In this document: one piece after another, positions 36,445 through 44,539 of the stretch | How the letters are laid out: every line of letters starts with the position of its first letter | Numbering within the stretch: position 1 is the first letter of the stretch | Assembly (NCBI GenBank): GCA_012317185.1 | Contig: CP048838.1 | Location: 124,001-188,000, forward strand | Reading direction: 5' to 3' | Source: [Clostridium] innocuum | GTDB taxonomy: Bacteria > Bacillota_I > Bacilli_A > Erysipelotrichales > Erysipelotrichaceae | DNA: 64,000 nt | Translations under genes and position numbers: made by a program | The notes under the pieces: generated by a model | Told to the model about the DNA's origin: nothing | Database searches by the model: none | What the model saw: the letters and a program-made list of their open reading frames with translations, nothing else

Positions 36445-37170
36445 ATGAAAAGAATGATTGTGAATGCGGATGATTTCGGCTTCAGTGAGGCGGTAAATCA
36501 TGGCATATTAAAGGGTATGCAGGAGGGAATTGTCACATCGACTTCGATTATGGCGAATATGCCAGGCTTTGCCCATGCAGTTCAGCTGTATCACGAGTAT
36601 CCGGATATGGATATGGCTGTGGGTGTACATCTCAATCTTACCTGTTATCGCCCGCTGCTATCCACACATAAAACCCTGGTTACGGAAACCGGCTATTTCC
36701 ACAAACAGGACGATCTTGCAGGTTATAGTGAAACGGAAATGTATGAGGAATTAAAGGCACAGATAGACTGTGTTCTTGCGCATGGTATTCGGATTGATCA
36801 TCTGGATTCCCATCACCACATTCATACAACCGGCAAGCTGCAGAAGGTGATGGAAAGACTGAATAAGGAGTATGCATTGCCATTTCGCGGCGGCTTTACA
36901 TATCCCGTATCCTTTCCGCATGCGAAGCTATCTATGGATTTCTATGATTCCGGAGTATCCCTATCAGCTTTGGAGGCTGTTTGCGCTAACATTTCGGATC
37001 ACGAGGTAACGGATTTGATGTGCCATCCCGCCTATATTGATCAGTTTCTGTATGAAACAACCTCATATTCATTAAAGCGCATGAAGGAGCTGGAAATCCT
37101 GTGCAGTGAAGAAGCGGCTGCTCTGCTTCAGAGATATCAGATACAATTGTGTACCTATAAGGAAGTATAA
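36445..37170 (+). CDS. ChbG/YdjC-family carbohydrate deacetylase
   Basis: 241 residues starting RMIVNADDFGFSEAVNHGI, with the metal Asp-Asp, VGVHLNLTCYRP with HxN, and IDHLDSHHHIHTTGK with the His cluster. ChbG removes N-acetyl groups from chitooligosaccharide phosphates. No chitobiose PTS adjoins it. A second, divergent member is at 60138-60938. SD AAAAGGAGGAG. Confidence 0.87.
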   Translation: MKRMIVNADDFGFSEAVNHGILKGMQEGIVTSTSIMANMPGFAHAVQLYHEYPDMDMAVGVHLNLTCYRPLLSTHKTLVTETGYFHKQDDLAGYSETEMYEELKAQIDCVLAHGIRIDHLDSHHHIHTTGKLQKVMERLNKEYALPFRGGFTYPVSFPHAKLSMDFYDSGVSLSALEAVCANISDHEVTDLMCHPAYIDQFLYETTSYSLKRMKELEILCSEEAAALLQRYQIQLCTYKEV

Positions 37171-37196
37171 AACAGAACGACGCGGGGGTGATGCTT

Positions 37197-37877
37197 ATGC
37201 TGAGAATAGCGATATTGGAAAATGAAGAGGCTGCGAAAAACATCATGTTTTCTCTTGCACAGTACCTGCAGGAGGAGGACTGCTGCTTCTACTGCTTTAA
37301 AAAGATATCCCAGTTCGCAAAAGCGGAGGCGGAGAAGGAATTTCATGTCGTAATTTTTCATGAAAAAATGGAAGTTCCCAGAATAACACAATCCTTTGTT
37401 TTACGTAAGCCTCAGCGTATCATCATCTATACAAAGACGAAAATCAGTGCATCTGAACAGCAGATTCTTCCGTTTTCACGTATATTTTATGTGGAACGCA
37501 AACATCTCCAATCAGAGATGGAGAGAATTCTTCCTCATATGCAAAAGCTTCTCCGCAATCAGGATGAGTATTTGTTCTCTTATAACAATGTAAAGGTGCC
37601 ATTGAAAATCAGCGATATTTATTATATTGAGAAAGAAGGAAAGCTGCTTGTATATCATACACGGCGCGGGGAATTCCGTGAGCGTAAGAATATGAAGGAT
37701 GCCTATGAAATCTTCAAACCGTATAACTTTCTCTGGATTCATGTCAGCTATCTGGTAAATATTATGTATATTATGAAAATCGAGAATGATATGGTCATGC
37801 TGCCATCGTTGCATCTGCCCATTTCCAGATCGAAGAAAGCAGAGGTATTAAGCGCCTTCCATAGCTTAATAGAGTAA
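37197..37877 (+). CDS. LytTR-type DNA-binding response regulator
   Basis: 226 residues from ATG 37197 (GGGGGTG 6 bp upstream; GTG 37188 and ATG 37191 are also in frame). The first ~115 residues look like a receiver that has lost the phospho-acceptor neighbourhood: LRIAILENEEAAKN starts well, but the expected Asp region reads VVIFHEKMEVP. The C-terminal LytTR domain is clear: LKISDIYYIEKEGKLLVYHT, RKNMKDAYEIF, WIHVSYLVN, LPISRSKKAEV. No histidine kinase adjoins it. Directly downstream are promoters with LytTR-style repeats, its likely targets. Confidence 0.85.
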   Translation: MLRIAILENEEAAKNIMFSLAQYLQEEDCCFYCFKKISQFAKAEAEKEFHVVIFHEKMEVPRITQSFVLRKPQRIIIYTKTKISASEQQILPFSRIFYVERKHLQSEMERILPHMQKLLRNQDEYLFSYNNVKVPLKISDIYYIEKEGKLLVYHTRRGEFRERKNMKDAYEIFKPYNFLWIHVSYLVNIMYIMKIENDMVMLPSLHLPISRSKKAEVLSAFHSLIE

Positions 37878-37883
37878 GATCAC

Positions 37884-37946
37884 AAAAATCCATTTACCTG
37901 TAAATTATTCCAAAAAAATTTACATATATGCGATGTTGTATATAAT
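37884..37946 (+). promoter_or_regulatory. LytTR-type direct-repeat promoter, copy A
   Basis: Direct repeats AAAAATCCA (37884-37892) and ATTATTCCA (37904-37912) with a 20-bp period, then 6 bp, TTTACA (37919-37924), 16 bp and TATAAT (37941-37946). The architecture and distances are identical at 38791-38853. Two in-phase direct repeats just upstream of the -35 are the arrangement bound by LytTR activators such as AgrA and ComE. Confidence 0.7.
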
Positions 37947-37989
37947 AAACGTGTAAACGGCATTACAAAAGAAAGAGAGCGGTGAAAAG

Positions 37990-38100
37990 ATGGGAAAGTT
38001 AGCAGTTAACTATAATGGAGTATCTTCCGTGCAATTTGTTTCTATTGATGTAAAATCGACCTATTGGCCTGGTAGTGGTTCAATTCAAATGGTACTATGA
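37990..38100 (+). CDS. Small protein, 36 residues, coupled to next gene
   Basis: Starts at ATG 37990 with GAGAGCGGTG upstream and reads MGKLAVNYNGVSSVQF onwards to a stop that overlaps the next ATG (ATGA at 38097-38100). A near-copy of its leader and first codons (MGQLAS then stop) is at 38897. The start MGxLAVNYxG is faintly like WXG100-type secretion substrates, so this may be the stump of such a gene, but it is short and the call is uncertain. Confidence 0.45.
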   Translation: MGKLAVNYNGVSSVQFVSIDVKSTYWPGSGSIQMVL

Positions 38101-38714
38101 GAAAGAAATCAATTATTCTTTTCATCTTATTACTTTGTATGGCTTTTGGTGTTGTTTGCTATGTAACGTGGATGAGAGGTATAGAAGAAGCCATTCATTT
38201 CATTAAGGAAGATAGCCCAAGAGAAATACTTTGGGGAGAGTCACTGGCCGAGAAAGATTTTGTAGAATTAGATTCTTCTGCCAAGGATGCGACTGTCCTG
38301 TTTCATTATGATGATTCCATTATCAATAAAGAACAGTTGCTTACGGTAACAGTTAGCTGCAAAGGGTATAAGACAAGCCGGGCTTTCAATTTGACAATTG
38401 TTGACAGGGATCCTCCAATTATAAAATATACGGGACCAGTGAACATAGAAAGTGATCCCAACGTTAGATTAAGTGATTACCTGAAGGTTTATGATGTTCG
38501 ACCCTATGATAAGGTGGAGTTTGATTTGCAGGAAAAAGATGGGGATAAAGCATACCGCTATTATGAATATACCTGTGATGAAAATAACCAGACCTGTAGT
38601 TTTGATGAGGATGCTGTTGGCGTTCATACTGTTCATATATCTGCGTATGACGGGCATGGGAATCAGGCATATAAAACAATAAAGATTATCGTTACATCCC
38701 CTGCCTATCATTGA
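38097..38714 (+). CDS. Membrane-anchored exported protein with Ig-like domain
   Basis: 205 residues. N-terminal helix (about 4-24, SIILFILLLCMAFGVVCYVTW) without a lipobox, then an extracytoplasmic region. Residues ~105-200 read like a bacterial Ig/cadherin-like unit of the DUF5011 type: IVDRDPPIIKYTG, VRLSDYLKVYDVRPYDKVEF, VGVHTVHISAYDGHGNQAYK, TIKIIV. Translationally coupled to the small gene before it and under the copy A promoter. The function is not known. Confidence 0.6.
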   Translation: MRKKSIILFILLLCMAFGVVCYVTWMRGIEEAIHFIKEDSPREILWGESLAEKDFVELDSSAKDATVLFHYDDSIINKEQLLTVTVSCKGYKTSRAFNLTIVDRDPPIIKYTGPVNIESDPNVRLSDYLKVYDVRPYDKVEFDLQEKDGDKAYRYYEYTCDENNQTCSFDEDAVGVHTVHISAYDGHGNQAYKTIKIIVTSPAYH

Positions 38715-38790
38715 AAATTTGGACTCTAATTTTGCTTGGGGATTCTAGCAGAAATGAGATTATGGGAAGTATAACGTAGGTAAATTACCA

Positions 38791-38853
38791 ATTATTCCAA
38801 ATTTCTGCAAATTATTCCACAACCCTTTACAGCAGCTGTTCAGCGAATATAAT
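38791..38853 (+). promoter_or_regulatory. LytTR-type direct-repeat promoter, copy B
   Basis: Two perfect ATTATTCCA repeats (38791-38799 and 38811-38819; 20-bp period), 6 bp, TTTACA (38826-38831), 16 bp, TATAAT (38848-38853). Same spacing at every step as copy A. Confidence 0.72.
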
Positions 38854-38896
38854 AAAGGTGTAAAAGAAATAACAAAGAAAAGAGAGCGGTGAGAAA

Positions 38897-39660
38897 ATGG
38901 GACAGTTAGCTAGTTAGATTATTCTGGAACTTGTCATTAGAAGCTGATGCGTGAAAGGGTTTCTTGTATAGGAGCTTGTCAGTGGAAAGAAAGTTATTCG
39001 AATATCATAATAATCTAACGTAAAACGGAAATACGGTGTGGATCATCGGAAGTTTAAGCCTGAAGAAGAACTGGTGACAGCAGACAAGGTATCAGGAAAT
39101 GATATGAGTGATCGTATCAACTGGTAAAACAGAAAACTCCAAGGTAATTTGAATGTTAATACAAGTAGACAAATCGAACGGCTGTTGAATATCGATGGTT
39201 AAGTAAATAGATCTATATCTTATGACCGGCTGGACTATGATTTGATGGGAAAGCAAGCGTTTAAGGAGAAACTGATGAGAAACGAAACATGAGAATTGTT
39301 GTCCGTTACAAAGATCAGGATGTGTATCCGGTTAACAAAAAGATGTCATATGGAACCTGAAACTATCTAAACTGATGAGATTGGAAGGATATCATAAGAA
39401 CCATCACTTCCGGCAAAGTCAGGAAAAAATATAGAAAGCATCAGGAGGAATGCAGATTACGTAAGAAGCAGGGATAAAGCAAATCAGCAACCTGCAACAG
39501 ATATGGTTGAAAGAAAATACTGCAGATTCCATTAATAGTTCAAATACGAAGCGTTCATTGAAAGCTTGTCATGATGTATTGTAATTTGATTTGAATCCTA
39601 AGATTTGTATCTTATACAAAGACATAGATAAGAAGAAATGGATGTGATAAAATACAAGTA
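38897..39660 (+). pseudogene. Decayed gene(s) behind the copy B promoter
   Basis: The leader (AAGAGAGCGGTGA) and start MGQLAS match copy A, but the frame stops after six codons. Downstream there are only short open pieces in several frames, for example TADKVSGNDMSDRINW then a stop, and NRKLQGNLNVNTSRQIERLL, the latter continuing in the same frame after that stop. This suggests a longer ancestral gene broken by stops and shifts. No family recognised; limits are approximate. The interval 39001-40005 otherwise holds only the terminator. Confidence 0.35.
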
Positions 39661-39666
39661 AATGAT

Positions 39667-39707
39667 AAAGCCTCTGGCACATGTGAAATGCTGTCAGAGG
39701 TTTTTTT
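39667..39707 (+). terminator. Terminator of the decayed LytTR-linked transcript
   Basis: CCTCTGGCA and TGTCAGAGG around a 13-nt loop, followed by seven Ts. No convincing feature lies in the rest of the gap to rsmG (39708-40005). Confidence 0.8.
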
Positions 39708-40005
39708 GACGCTTCACTTATCCACTTGAATCACAGTGCTGTTGGAGTTCTCACAAGATATGAACTGCTGCTGTATGAACTTCATTCATATCATATGCTA
39801 TGGATAACCCGTAGCTATTTCAAAGAAAGAACTTTTATTACCTACATGTTGCAGTAAGACAATAGCCTACAGGTTCAATATATCTGTTTTTCTCCCTGTT
39901 ATAAAGCGATTACATATTACGAGCTGCTCTATGTGGAAAATTCACAAACAAAATGTTTAGTTAGAGAGTGTTCTTTGATATAATAGTAGGTGCTGGAGGG
40001 ATACT

Positions 40006-40716
40006 ATGTCCAATATATTTCATAAAGAAGACTTTTCCAAGGTGCTTGCAAAGCACGGTATGATATTGCAGGAGCATCAGCTTCGGCAGTTTGAAGAGTA
40101 CGCATCCATGTTGATCGAATGGAATCAGAAGATAAATCTAACCGCCATAACCGATCCGGATGAGATTTATGAAAAGCATTTTCTGGATTCCATATTGCCT
40201 TCCTTTGATATGTCGATACAGGGCAGCTTCTGTGATGTCGGGGCGGGGGCAGGTTTTCCGGGAATACCTTTAAAAATCATATATCCCGAGCTGGAGCTGA
40301 CAATTGTGGAGACTCTGGGAAAAAGAATTACTTTTTTAAATGCATTATGCGACAAGCTGAAGCTCAAGGGCGTTGCCTGTGTGCATGAACGCGCTGAGGT
40401 CTATGCAAAGGACCATCGGGAAAGCTTTGATATCGTCAGTGCAAGAGCTGTGGCGAATCTGCCGCTACTAAGTGAGCTGTGCATACCGCTGGTGAAGAAG
40501 CAGGGCAGCTTCCTCGCGCTAAAGGGTGCCAATGGGGATGAAGAATACGCATTGGCTGAAAAAGCAATTCGACTTCTGGGTTGTGAAATGAAGCAGAGGG
40601 ATGTGCATACATTGTCAGATGGATCACAGCGGATCAATTTCGTTTTTGTAAAAACGAGACCGACACCGAAGAAATATCCGAGACCGTTTGCACAGATGAA
40701 GAAAAATCCCCTTTGA
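40006..40716 (+). CDS. rsmG: 16S rRNA m7G527 methyltransferase
   Basis: 236 residues. SAM-binding motif FCDVGAGAGFPGIPLKI, N-terminal EWNQKINLTAITDPDEIYEK and DIVSARAVANL, all characteristic of RsmG (GidB). It methylates G527 in the 16S 530 loop, and loss gives streptomycin resistance. It starts the rsmG-noc-parA-parB block next to oriC in many Firmicutes. Confidence 0.95.
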   Translation: MSNIFHKEDFSKVLAKHGMILQEHQLRQFEEYASMLIEWNQKINLTAITDPDEIYEKHFLDSILPSFDMSIQGSFCDVGAGAGFPGIPLKIIYPELELTIVETLGKRITFLNALCDKLKLKGVACVHERAEVYAKDHRESFDIVSARAVANLPLLSELCIPLVKKQGSFLALKGANGDEEYALAEKAIRLLGCEMKQRDVHTLSDGSQRINFVFVKTRPTPKKYPRPFAQMKKNPL

Positions 40717-40727
40717 GGAGGAATAGA

Positions 40728-41492
40728 ATGAAAGATACAAGAATTGTGGATATTGATCTGGTCGAGCCGAATCCTTATCAGCCGCGTCTGGAATTTGATG
40801 ATGAAGCGCTGATGGATCTGGCACAATCCATTCGTGAAAACGGGCTGATTCAGCCAATCACGGTTCGCGAGATGGATGGAAGATATCAGATTATTGCAGG
40901 TGAGCGAAGATTCCGTGCACTGAAGCTGAACGGTGCTGTTGATGTACCGGTTCTGATCATGGATGCCAATGAAGTGCAAATGGCGGAAATGGCACTGGTT
41001 GAAAATATCCAGAGAGAGAATTTGAGTGCGATTGAAGAAGCGAAATCCTATGTGGAGATCATGAAATATTCCGGACTGAATCAGAGTCAGCTGGCATTGC
41101 GTGTCGGCAAGAGTCAGTCGTCTATTGCGAATAAAATCCGTCTGTTGAATCTGGATGAGGATGTGCAGGAGGCTGTCAGTACTAAAAAAATCAGCGAACG
41201 GCATGCACGGGCACTGATTGGGCTGGATGAAGAAAAACAGCACGATGCCCTCGAAAAAATTGTGAAAAAGGGCATGACGGTTGCACAGACGGAAAAAATG
41301 CTGAAGGAACAGGCACAACCGAAAAAAGAAAAGAAAAAAGTGATGCTGAAGGGTATCAGCAAGAATATTAAAATCGCGATCAATACGATCCATCAGGCGG
41401 TCAGTATGGTGAATCGCGCCGGTACAGCGGCAGAAATAAACGAAGAGGAACATGAGGATGAAGTAATCATTACCATTCGCATTCCAAAATAG
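40728..41492 (+). CDS. noc: Nucleoid occlusion protein Noc (ParB paralogue)
   Basis: 254 residues from ATG 40728 (TTGAGGAGG upstream). ParB/Noc CTP-binding domain: EPNPYQPRLEFDDEAL, the GERRFRALK loop and ENIQRENLSAIEEA; HTH with LNQSQLALRVGKSQSSIANKI. A second ParB follows parA. The first paralogue directly after rsmG is Noc in Bacillus, where it binds DNA near the membrane and blocks division over the nucleoid; that assignment rests on synteny. Confidence 0.85.
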   Translation: MKDTRIVDIDLVEPNPYQPRLEFDDEALMDLAQSIRENGLIQPITVREMDGRYQIIAGERRFRALKLNGAVDVPVLIMDANEVQMAEMALVENIQRENLSAIEEAKSYVEIMKYSGLNQSQLALRVGKSQSSIANKIRLLNLDEDVQEAVSTKKISERHARALIGLDEEKQHDALEKIVKKGMTVAQTEKMLKEQAQPKKEKKKVMLKGISKNIKIAINTIHQAVSMVNRAGTAAEINEEEHEDEVIITIRIPK

Positions 41493-41507
41493 AAAGGAAA
41501 TGATCTT

Positions 41508-42290
41508 ATGGGTAAAATCATAGCGGTATCCAACCAGAAGGGCGGCGTAGGTAAGACGACGACATCAATTAACCTTGCTGCAGGCTTGGGATACCTTGGC
41601 AATAAAGTGCTTCTGGTCGATTTTGACCCCCAGGGAAATGCCACTCAGGGTGTCGGTGCAGAGGTCGGTGAGGATAAGCTTTCTGTTTATAATCTGATTA
41701 TGGAGGATTACAAGGTGGAGGATATCCGGAAGAAGCTGACATCTCCACCAATCGATATTGTTCCTGCAAGTATTGCACTGGCGGGAGCCGATTTGCAAAT
41801 GGTAAAATTTGAAGTAGGAAAAGAAGAGCTGCTAAAGAATAAGCTGGAGCTGATCAAGGATGAATATGACTTTATCATCATTGACTGTCCGCCTTCTTTG
41901 GGATTGTTGAATACAAATGCTTTAACTGCAGCGGATTCTGTAATTATACCGGTACAGTGTGAGTATTATGCATTGGAGGGAGTTACACAGCTGCTTTTGA
42001 CCATTCGTCTGGTACAGCAGCTCTTCAACCGTAATCTGATGATTGAGGGTGTTGTGCTTACAATGTATGATGCACGAACAAAGCTGAGCGTTGAGGTACA
42101 GCAGGAGGTACGTCAGCACTTTAAGGATCGCGTTTATAAGAATTACATACCTAGAAATGTCAAGCTGAGTGAAGCACCGTCCAGAGGAATGTCCATTTTT
42201 GAATACGATGTCCGCTGTGAAGGCGCAAAGGCATATGCAGGGCTGTCGAATGAAGTTGTGAAGATGAATAAGAAAGCAAAAGCCAGATAG
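41508..42290 (+). CDS. parA: Chromosome partitioning ATPase ParA (Soj)
   Basis: 260 residues. Deviant Walker A at the start, AVSNQKGGVGKTTTSINLA; Walker A' LLVDFDPQGNAT; Walker B IIDCPPSLGLLN. Works with ParB in origin segregation and regulation of DnaA. 15 bp after noc and 12 bp before parB, so one operon. Confidence 0.95.
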   Translation: MGKIIAVSNQKGGVGKTTTSINLAAGLGYLGNKVLLVDFDPQGNATQGVGAEVGEDKLSVYNLIMEDYKVEDIRKKLTSPPIDIVPASIALAGADLQMVKFEVGKEELLKNKLELIKDEYDFIIIDCPPSLGLLNTNALTAADSVIIPVQCEYYALEGVTQLLLTIRLVQQLFNRNLMIEGVVLTMYDARTKLSVEVQQEVRQHFKDRVYKNYIPRNVKLSEAPSRGMSIFEYDVRCEGAKAYAGLSNEVVKMNKKAKAR

Positions 42291-42302
42291 GGAGGTGGAT
42301 GA

Positions 42303-43187
42303 ATGCCGAAAAAAGAGAATAGCGCAAGACTTGGAAAAGGATTGTCTGCCATCTTTGGTGAAGATGTCGGTAATGTGCTGGAGGATATTCAGCAGGGAAA
42401 GACTGAGGTTCATGAGGACTCCAAATTTGAGGTTGAGGTAAAGGATGTAAAACCGAATCCGTATCAGCCGCGAAAAAACTTTGATGATGACAAGATTCAG
42501 GAGCTGGCTGATTCTATTAAGCTGCATGGTGTATTTACGCCTATACTGGTCAAGAAAGCGGTTAAGGGCTATGAACTGATTGCCGGAGAACGCCGATTGC
42601 GGGCCAGCAAGGTTGCCGGATTAAAAACCATCCCTGCTATTCTAATGGAATTTGATGATCAGCAGATGATGGAAATCGCACTGCTGGAAAATATTCAGCG
42701 CGAGGATCTGAATGCCATTGAGGAAGCACAGGGCTATGAAAAGCTGATCAAGAAGCTTGGCTATACACAGGAAGAGCTGGCGAAGCGGATTGGGAAGTCA
42801 AGAGAGCATGTGGCGAATATGCTGCGGCTGTTAAAGCTTCCAAAACCGGTACAGCAGTATGTTATCGATAAGCAGCTGAGTATGGGACATGTGCGTGCTC
42901 TGCTTGGTTTAAAGGATGCATCACAAATAGAGGATGTGGCAAAAAAAGCCATTCAGCTTCATCTGAGTGTGCGTGCTGTGGAAACACTGGTTAAAAATAT
43001 GAATGAACCGAAAAGTGCACCGGAGAAGAAGCAGCGGGATATCAATCTGGATAAGGTACAGGATCGCCTGCAGAGCCGTTTCCAAACAAAGGTACGCATT
43101 GATGAGAAGCAGATTACTATACGCTATGATGGCAATGAAGATTTAAACCGCCTGCTGGAAATGCTGGGCGGCATTGAGGAAGAATAA
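42303..43187 (+). CDS. parB: Chromosome partitioning protein ParB (Spo0J)
   Basis: 294 residues. N-terminal KGLSAIFGED, CTPase motifs PNPYQPRKNFDDDKI, ELIAGERRLRASK and ENIQREDLNAIEEA, HTH (TQEELAKRIGKSREHVANML) and a C-terminal dimerisation region. GGGAGGTG precedes ATG. It loads on parS sites; I did not find a clear parS sequence in the window by eye. Confidence 0.95.
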   Translation: MPKKENSARLGKGLSAIFGEDVGNVLEDIQQGKTEVHEDSKFEVEVKDVKPNPYQPRKNFDDDKIQELADSIKLHGVFTPILVKKAVKGYELIAGERRLRASKVAGLKTIPAILMEFDDQQMMEIALLENIQREDLNAIEEAQGYEKLIKKLGYTQEELAKRIGKSREHVANMLRLLKLPKPVQQYVIDKQLSMGHVRALLGLKDASQIEDVAKKAIQLHLSVRAVETLVKNMNEPKSAPEKKQRDINLDKVQDRLQSRFQTKVRIDEKQITIRYDGNEDLNRLLEMLGGIEEE

Positions 43188-43252
43188 AGAAAAAACAAAA
43201 GTCAGATGATTCGATTTCATTTTCAGGCGATATTAAAAACGAAAAAACGTAT

Positions 43253-43414
43253 AAAGATCAGGCTCTTTCAGATGGTTCTTTCTCAATTGTGGGTAAATAA
43301 AACAGGGAGAATACAACACTATTGTATTTATCAATAAAAGTTGTATTCTCCCTTTTGCATACACCTTAAAGAAAGAACCTTTTAGATTACTTGATCTTTT
43401 TTTATTTATGAGCC
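43253..43414 (+). repeat. Nested inverted repeats between parB and nadA
   Basis: Four stems nest almost concentrically: AAAGATCA/TGATCTTT (43253-43260, 43392-43399), GGCTC/GAGCC (43261-43265, 43410-43414), GGTTCTTTCT/AAGAAAGAACC (43274-43283, 43369-43379) and GGGAGAATACAAC/GTTGTATTCTCCC (43305-43317, 43340-43352). The first two would compete. The inner 13-bp stem followed by TTTT could terminate parB transcription; the outer arms make the whole resemble a MITE or structured RNA. Confidence 0.6.
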
Positions 43415-43503
43415 TTTCTATGCAGATGAAGTCCTTTTCTGCATTTTTTATTTTCGTATGAATTATGTGTATTACAAACAATCATTATTTATACAAATCA
43501 TCA

Positions 43504-43542
43504 GACATGTGTCTTGTCACCTGTCATTATATATGCTATACT
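43504..43542 (+). promoter_or_regulatory. nad operon promoter with putative NiaR operator
   Basis: TTGTCA (43514-43519), 17 bp, TATACT (43537-43542). Overlapping the -35 is GACATGTGTCTTGTCACCTG (43504-43523), a run of TGTC/GACA half-sites like known NiaR boxes. niaR is the last gene of this operon, so autoregulated repression by niacin is likely. Confidence 0.65.
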
Positions 43543-43573
43543 GAGGCAGATACAACGGTTTAGAGAAAGGGAG

Positions 43574-44518
43574 ATGAAGATACTGCATAAATCAGCAGTA
43601 TCATCAAAGGATATGACAAAACAGGAAGAAATTAAACAGCTGAAGCTTGAAAAGGATGCCGTATTGCTGGCACATTACTACGTACCTGCACAGGTGCAGG
43701 AGATTGCAGATTATGTAGGAGATTCCTTCTATCTGAGTAAGGTGGCGTCCAAACTGACGAATAAGGTGTTGGTTTTTTGCGGAGTTTCCTTTATGGGAGA
43801 GAGTGGAAAGCTATTAAATCCGGACAAAGCAGTGCTGATGCCGGATGCGTCCGCTGACTGTCCGATGGCACATATGGTAACAAAAGAAGAGATTGATGAT
43901 GTAAGGGCACGTTATGAGGACCTTGCAGTTGTATGCTATATCAACTCAACTGCTGAGATCAAATCATGGTCGGATGTATGCGTCACCTCAGCGAATGCAG
44001 TGCAGATTGTGAAGAAGCTGCCCAATCAGAATATTTTATTTATCCCGGATAAAAATCTGGGACGTTATGTGGCAGAGCAGGTTCCGGAAAAGAATGTCAT
44101 GCTGGTAAAGGGATACTGTCCGGTTCATGAGGAAATGAAGGTAAAGGAAATCCAGGAGCTGAAGCAGCTGCATCCGCTTGCGGAAGTGCTTGCTCATCCG
44201 GAGTGTAATGCCTCTGTGCTTTCGATTGCAGATTATATCGGTTCAACAACCGGGATTTTGAAGCAGGCAGCTGCAAGCAATGCAAAGGAGTTTATCATTG
44301 CTACGGAGATTGGTGTCCGCTATGAGCTTGAAAAGCAGAATCCTAAGAAGACATTTTACTTTCCGAAAACAGAGCCGGTATGCATGGATATGAAGAAGAT
44401 TACACTGGATGGTATTCTGCACGTTCTGCGTACTGGAGAAAACGGTGCAGCTGTAGCTTCGAATATCGCCGAGCCATCAAAGGCAACCCTGAACAGAATG
44501 CTGGAGCTTGCGGCGTAA
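43574..44518 (+). CDS. nadA: Quinolinate synthase A
   Basis: Makes quinolinate from iminoaspartate and dihydroxyacetone phosphate with a [4Fe-4S] cluster. Cysteine ligands appear in VFCGVSFMGESGK, VKGYCPVHEE and TEPVCMDMKKI. Other motifs: LAHYYVPAQVQEIADYVGDS. The start is uncertain: ATG 43574 (314 residues) has AAAGGGAG too close; ATG 43613 (301 residues, MTKQEEIKQLKLEKDAVLLA) fits the family start better. First gene of the nad operon. Confidence 0.92.
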   Translation: MKILHKSAVSSKDMTKQEEIKQLKLEKDAVLLAHYYVPAQVQEIADYVGDSFYLSKVASKLTNKVLVFCGVSFMGESGKLLNPDKAVLMPDASADCPMAHMVTKEEIDDVRARYEDLAVVCYINSTAEIKSWSDVCVTSANAVQIVKKLPNQNILFIPDKNLGRYVAEQVPEKNVMLVKGYCPVHEEMKVKEIQELKQLHPLAEVLAHPECNASVLSIADYIGSTTGILKQAAASNAKEFIIATEIGVRYELEKQNPKKTFYFPKTEPVCMDMKKITLDGILHVLRTGENGAAVASNIAEPSKATLNRMLELAA

Positions 44519-44539
44519 ACCGCCTTAAGGAGGCGAATT

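Noticed and set aside
40401..41453. A 350-codon minus-strand frame opposite rsmG and noc
   Set aside because: Antisense shadow of two recognised genes; composition is Phe/Leu/His-rich as expected for a shadow frame.
40006..43187. parS sites and oriC near noc-parA-parB
   Set aside because: No clear TGTTNCACGTGNAACA-type sequence or DnaA-box cluster was seen by eye, so none is claimed.
43233..43481. Minus-strand frame over the nested inverted repeat
   Set aside because: Starts and ends within hairpin arms; no SD or protein-like composition.
43504..43570. Riboswitch before nadA
   Set aside because: The leader is short, and a NiaR operator with a normal promoter explains the conserved-looking half-sites.
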